Assembly (NCBI GenBank): GCA_037176905.1
Contig: JBBBWG010032553.1
Span: forward strand, 2,652 to 41,952
Origin: Azolla pinnata
Lineage: Eukaryota; Streptophyta; Polypodiopsida; Salviniales; Salviniaceae
Direction: 5' to 3'
DNA: 39,301 nucleotides
The notes beneath the pieces are model-generated. The model made no database searches, had not been told where the DNA came from, and saw only the letters and a list, made by a program, of their open reading frames with translations. Shown in pieces: positions 35,201-39,301 of this stretch; position 1 is the stretch's first letter, and each line of letters opens with the position of its first letter. The position numbers and the translations under genes were made by a program.

Positions 35201-36443
35201 CGTGAGCTTTTATATTAAAAACCTGGATAAATCCATGTTTTGGCTGCATCCAAATCTATGCAGCGTTCATCATTATCAATACTATAATTGTTGTGTTGAT
35301 TTGAATAACTGACGAACTGCTGATAACGTTGCTGTGAATGTGTCTTTGAATCAGAACGCCAATTGGATTGTGCCTCGAAAACTATTGTGTCATCCTCAAA
35401 ATGATGATCCAATGCCATGCTTGAATCATCAACAAAATGTTGATTACATCTTTCTGCGTGATTCCCTGAATCATTCACAGAATCTGGAATGGATCTCTGC
35501 ACTTCTTGCTCTGCTTTGTTGACAGAATATTGATTGGGTCGAGAAGCATGGGAATCATCAACAGAAGATGAGCTTGGTCGCTGCACAAAGTTTAATATAG
35601 ACTTTTGCTGCAGCTTAGAATTTATCAATGGTGCCCTGACAACTGGAATTTCACATTTTCCCTTATTAATGATAGAGTTCTGATTTTCCTGGACAGTATA
35701 TGTGGTCTTTTCATGATTTCTCTGTTGATCTCCCACCAAGGAAATATTTTCTATAGCATCTGCAGCAGCTTCCCAGTCGAAACCCTGCATGACGAAAAGG
35801 AAACATGAAATGGGGGATTCTTGCTTCTGCCCACTGACAATGCAGATTAACCACACAATCTAAACTCGAAAAACACAAACTGAAAAATAGACTAACATCC
35901 ACGAAAGTAAGAAAAACCAGAAACCCCTCATTATGATTAAACAAAGTAGCAGAAAGAAAGGCTGATGAAATTTCTTGATTGCCTCGCCTGACAATTTCAA
36001 CTACCAGACGCAATCGAAGGCATACATTGCCCATCTAAACCCTAAAAGTGGGGTTTTGGATGTAAATTTTTGAACTAAACCACGCAAAACAACACATTGA
36101 TCATCTACATCCGAAAACTCCAGGTAGAAATAATAGCTCTTGTTACAGCATTTTTCTCCCCTCAAAATGTGACCGGACCACATCCCCTCTTCCAAATCTT
36201 AAGAACACAGAGCGAAAAAGAAAAAAAACTGTTCCCATCGCCACTCGAAACCGATCTACCTAAGCAGATCGCGTAGAAACAAGGAGGCAGTATCTGCCTT
36301 TCTCCGCTTATAGACGTGATTGGCCTTAAACAGTCAACGTCCGTCGCATTCGACCACGACGGTGCCAGTACCCTAAGCATGCATCGAAGAGAAGGGTTTG
36401 GGATGAAGAGCTCAGAAAGGCTTACATCTTCGCTGCAATCCAT
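26201..36443 (-). CDS. FANCM: FANCM DNA translocase/helicase
   Basis: DNA-remodelling helicase of the Fanconi/recombination pathway; in Arabidopsis FANCM limits meiotic crossovers. Exons, minus strand: 36443-36426, 35784-35223, 34769-34626, 33768-33686, 33383-33269, 33153-33062, 32805-32751, 32666-32545, 32150-32037, 31925-31732, 31654-31524, 30905-30845, 30742-30672, 30536-30487, 30401-30236, 30146-30019, 29239-28904, 28827-28776, 28660-27316, 27225-27079, 26783-26201; in frame, about 1522 aa. Start MDCSEDGFDWEAA matches plant FANCM. Motifs: SLPTGLGKT (Walker A, about 218-225), VVDEAHRA (DEAH 321-324), LTATPG near 352, [16 protein letters not shown], and QRMGRTGR near 646-653. Then [13 protein letters not shown], a long acidic, probably disordered region, and conserved FIDD...DMMAVYRKSLL before the end. 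No ERCC4-type nuclease domain is present, as I recall for other plant FANCM. Twenty junctions split as nineteen GT-AG introns and one AT-AC intron (30147-30235). Confidence 0.95.
30147..30235 (-). other. FANCM: U12-type AT-AC intron in FANCM
   Basis: 89 nt. The 5' end is ATATCCTTT, the classic minor-spliceosome AT-AC donor; the 3' end is TTCTAC. A branch-site-like TACTTTAAC lies with its A 12 nt before the last base, within the usual U12 distance. Splicing here gives [12 protein letters not shown], which aligns without gaps to GRVVVLACEGSE of Arabidopsis as I remember it; the best GT-AG alternative adds four residues. Confidence 0.85.
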
Positions 36444-36666
36444 GGCTGGAGGAGAAGCGGACGACAGAAGAGAAGAGCGCGCAGCAGCAAAATCATGCGC
36501 TTAGTACGTGTCTGCAGACGGCAAAGCGACGCGATCTTCTGCAGCGCGATCCATAGCTCGAAGGAGGAAGCTCCACCCTCTCTCTGTGCGCGCGCCGGGA
36601 AGAAGACATTTCAAAATGAACGCATTTTTCGTATTTACCAAAATACCCCCCTTCCTTCTTACTGCA

Positions 36667-37536
36667 GGTCAGGGTTAGGGTTACGGTTAGGGTTACGGTC
36701 TCTAGAGGTCAGGGTGTTAGGGTTAGGGTTATGGTTTCTAGATATTAGGGTTAGGGTTTATGGTTAGGGTCTCTGGAGATCAAGGTTAGGGTTATGGTTA
36801 CGGTTTCTAATGATCAAGACTAGGGTTGGTCTCTAGAGGTCATGGTGTTAGGGTTAGGGTTAGGGTTTCTTGAGATCAGGGTTAGGGCTAAGGTTAGGGT
36901 CTCTAGAGGTCAGCGTGTTAGGCTTAGGGTTAGGATTTGTAGAGATCGGGTTTAGGGTTAGGGTCTCTAGAGGTCATGGTTAGGGTTAGGGTTAGGGTCT
37001 CGAGAGGTCATGGTTAGGGTTAGGGTTAGAAAGGGTTTTCTAGAGATCAGGGTTAGGGTTAGGGTTAGGGTTTTCTAGAGATCAGGGTTAGGGTTAGGAA
37101 GGGTTTTCTAGAGATCAGGGTTAGGGTTAGGGTTAGGGTTTTCTAGAGATCAGGGTTAGGGTTAGGGTTAGGGTTTTCTAGAGATCAGGGTTAGGGTTAG
37201 GGTTAGATTTTTCTAGAGATCAGGGTTAGGGTTAGGGTTTTTGGAGGTCATGTTAGGATTAGGGTTAGAGTTAGGGTTTCTCGAGGTCAGGGTTAGGATT
37301 AGGGTTAGGGTTGGGGTTAGGGTTAGGGTTACAATATCTGGAGGTTAGGGTTAGGGTTAGGGTTAAGGCTAGAGTCTCTAGAGGGCAAGGTTAGGGTTAA
37401 GGTTAGGGTTAGGGATTCTCGAGGTCGGGGTTGGAGTTAGGATTACGGTTAGAGTTTCTAGAGATCAGGGTTAGGGTTAAGGTTTCTAGAGGTCAGGGTT
37501 AGGGTTTGTAGAGGTCTGGATTAGGGTTTAGGGTTT
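36667..37536. repeat. Compound TTAGGG satellite upstream of FANCM
   Basis: About 870 bp of telomere-like hexamers (TTAGGG on the plus strand), two to five at a time, broken by a recurring spacer TCTAGAGATCA or TCTAGAGGTCA. Between about 37066 and 37220 the composite forms near-perfect 35-bp units (TCTAGAGATCAGGGTTAGGG, then TTAGGGTTAGGGTTT). Variants carry TTACGG, TTAAGG or shortened hexamers. The edge lies about 225 bp upstream of the FANCM start codon. Confidence 0.93.
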
Positions 37537-38566
37537 GAATATACAAGAATTAATGCACCGGTGTTGCCTTTGAAGTTAAGCGCTAACAACAAAGCGAGAA
37601 CGGACAGAAGAAAAGCATGCACACATCTCGAGGATCAGTTGATCGATCCAATCGATCGGTGGACACATATGTGTCATATGCTCTTTGATCGGGACTCTCT
37701 GTAAGTATATCAAGGTTCCCCCATCATAAAAAGATTCATGTTAATATTAATGGGGTGCACTTTACAAATTGATCCAGAACGATCAGCTACAATTAAGACT
37801 AATCGCGTCGGCGAACCTTGTCATGAATGCGGATTAACTTGATGCCAGCATCTCGCATCAGTAAGCTCGGACTTCGAGCTCCGTCCAATCCATGAAACCC
37901 CGAAAACCCTAAGCTTAAGCCAGATCGATCTGCAAAAGGCATGGACCAGCATCTTCTGCCAGCGCCGTTCGACATCATCTGCGTTGACGATCTCCGCGAG
38001 TCATCGTCCCTTCTGACCTGTCCTGCTAAAAAATTCATTCATGCTGAGGAGGTCACCACCCATCTCTCTGTTCTCTCCCAGAGTCGACCAAAGAAAACCA
38101 GCGAAATGTACACATTATTGAAGGAGGGGGTTGGTACAACAAACAAAGTCTTCGGGCTCATTGACTTCCAAGTTCTGATGCGAAGATGGAGATAGACTTC
38201 CTACAATATCCGCAACCTTGACTTACTCCTCCATTTCGGGCACGTGCTCTGGCCAAAAATACGGTGCGAAAAAAGCATGGGGCTAGTTTCGCAACAGAAG
38301 GCACTTCGATGTTATGTGTTTATGCATGACAAATCATACACAGGGGCATTGACCAAGCTAAAATGTTGTCCAAAGGTTGGTGGGTAAACAGAGTCGACCC
38401 TGTCTGCCGATTTATTTGCACCGATTAGGGCTCGACTCGACCTTCTCGTTAGTTCGTAGCACAAGGTCAAGACTCGAAACCAAAGCCTTCTTTTGGGGAT
38501 AAAGTCCAATAGTAGAGAACCGCAGCACCGAATTTGTGCACAAAAGTCGACGTGGTTGTTTACCAC
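37537..38566. other. No gene supported
   Basis: The longest open frame (37941-38195, plus, 84 codons) has no domain I recognise and no convincing exon signals. Short ATCGATC-rich sequence occurs near 37630-37660. Confidence 0.45.
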
Positions 38567-38689
38567 AGGCTCTAATACCCCGGATGTTGTCAGGAGATTC
38601 TATACGATATAACTTAATTGTATCGCTCCGATTGCATGCTGAGATACCTCTACAGAATGTAAGGTTTTGAACTCATTGCCTCTCCAACA
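38567..38689 (-). mobile_element. Possible small LTR with primer-binding site (TRIM-like remnant)
   Basis: A 105-bp segment, 38585-38689, reads on the minus strand TGTTGGAGAGG...CCTGACAACA, with TG/CA ends and 5-bp terminal inverted repeats. It is followed within four bases by GGGTATTAGAGCC, close to the initiator-methionine tRNA primer site TGGTATCAGAGCC used by many plant LTR elements. No second LTR, no flanking target duplication and no coding region were found, so this stays tentative. Confidence 0.3.
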
Positions 38690-39301
38690 AAAGAGAGGCC
38701 GCTTAAAGTCCAATTAAGAGTCGTCATCGTCATTAAATGATAATCCTTTAGATAATCTAGTTTTATTGAAAGCAGTAGTAGTGTAAGAAGAAGAAGGATC
38801 ACCAATCTCTTCATTGGTGGTGCCCATGTAAAGTTGACCTCCAACAAGTAGACAAAAAACCATACACACAATGTTGTTGCCCTTTTTTCTTTTTCTTCTT
38901 TCGCGTTTCCGCTTCAGACTCCGAAGTATGAGAAAGAGCATGTATTGGTCAATACCGGATAACGTTCCAATGATCGGGGTCGATCGGAGCCAGCGACCAG
39001 TTTAGGGTTTAGGGCTAGGGTTTCGAAGCCGAGACGGAACTATGCCAGTGGGGGCTTTTCGAAAGATGGAGACGTACGTGATAATAACTCCTGGATTGGA
39101 GCCAAGCACCCCAAAGAAAAGAGAAGTCGGAGAAGGATCGACCCTTCGGGATCGATCCAAGAATCGATATACTAGCATCGTATCTGTTCTGCTCTGCGTC
39201 TGCTTCTGCGTCTGCTCCGTTCAGCTTCTGCTCTGTTTCTGTACTGATACATTCTGTTGTATTTCGCTCTGCTTCAGCCTGTTCTGTTCTGTTCTGTTCT
39301 G
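38690..39301. other. Right-hand end, no gene supported
   Basis: Contains a short TTTAGGG-type tract at 39002-39022 and a CTG/TTCTG-rich simple repeat from about 39184 to the window end, finishing in four TTCTG pentamers. Confidence 0.6.

Noticed and set aside
37941-38195. 84-codon plus-strand frame starting MDQHLLPAPFDIICVDD
   Set aside because: No recognisable domain, no splice context and no composition signal; left unannotated as a gene.

Overview
This window is nuclear DNA from a land plant. The genes are spliced, and their best matches are plant families: a malectin-like receptor kinase of the THESEUS/FERONIA group, a plastid Ycf45/SPD1-type ATPase with an R3H-like end, a type-h thioredoxin, a remorin, a COP1-interacting-protein-7 relative and FANCM of the plant type. 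Plant telomere heptamers (TTTAGGG) and CT/GA microsatellites fit this. I cannot name the species. The proteins differ enough from the Arabidopsis relatives I remember that a spore-bearing or early-branching lineage is possible, but that is only an inference. I rebuilt all exon models by hand from splice sites, reading phase and family similarity. All junctions keep frame, but none has transcript support.

Layout. Minus-strand receptor kinase, 170-3046, with the end of its kinase domain lost off the left edge. Gene-free spacer with a 17-copy palindromic minisatellite, 4138-4689. Plus-strand SPD1/Ycf45-like ATPase, 4901-9259, nine exons, about 690 aa. Convergent minus-strand thioredoxin h, 10432-11374, four coding exons, 132 aa, with telomere-like tracts on its 5' side at 12.1 and 12.5 kb. 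Minus-strand remorin, 14309-18317, interrupted by a 100-N gap; its 3' flank is a 73-bp tandem array and its last intron is full of copies of its own exon. Minus-strand CIP7-like gene, 20983-25095, ten exons, 760 aa. Minus-strand FANCM, 26201-36443, 21 exons, about 1522 aa. Then an 870-bp compound TTAGGG satellite directly upstream of FANCM, and a right end with no gene I recognise but a possible small LTR remnant.

The genes do not form a pathway or operon; they are ordinary neighbours with separate jobs: cell-wall sensing, plastid development, redox, membrane nanodomains, light signalling and DNA repair/crossover control. The most interesting material is in how the genes are built: a U12-type AT-AC intron inside the FANCM helicase domain, tandem exon copies in the remorin intron, a telomere-repeat insertion bracketed by a direct duplication, and several independent tandem arrays close to gene ends.
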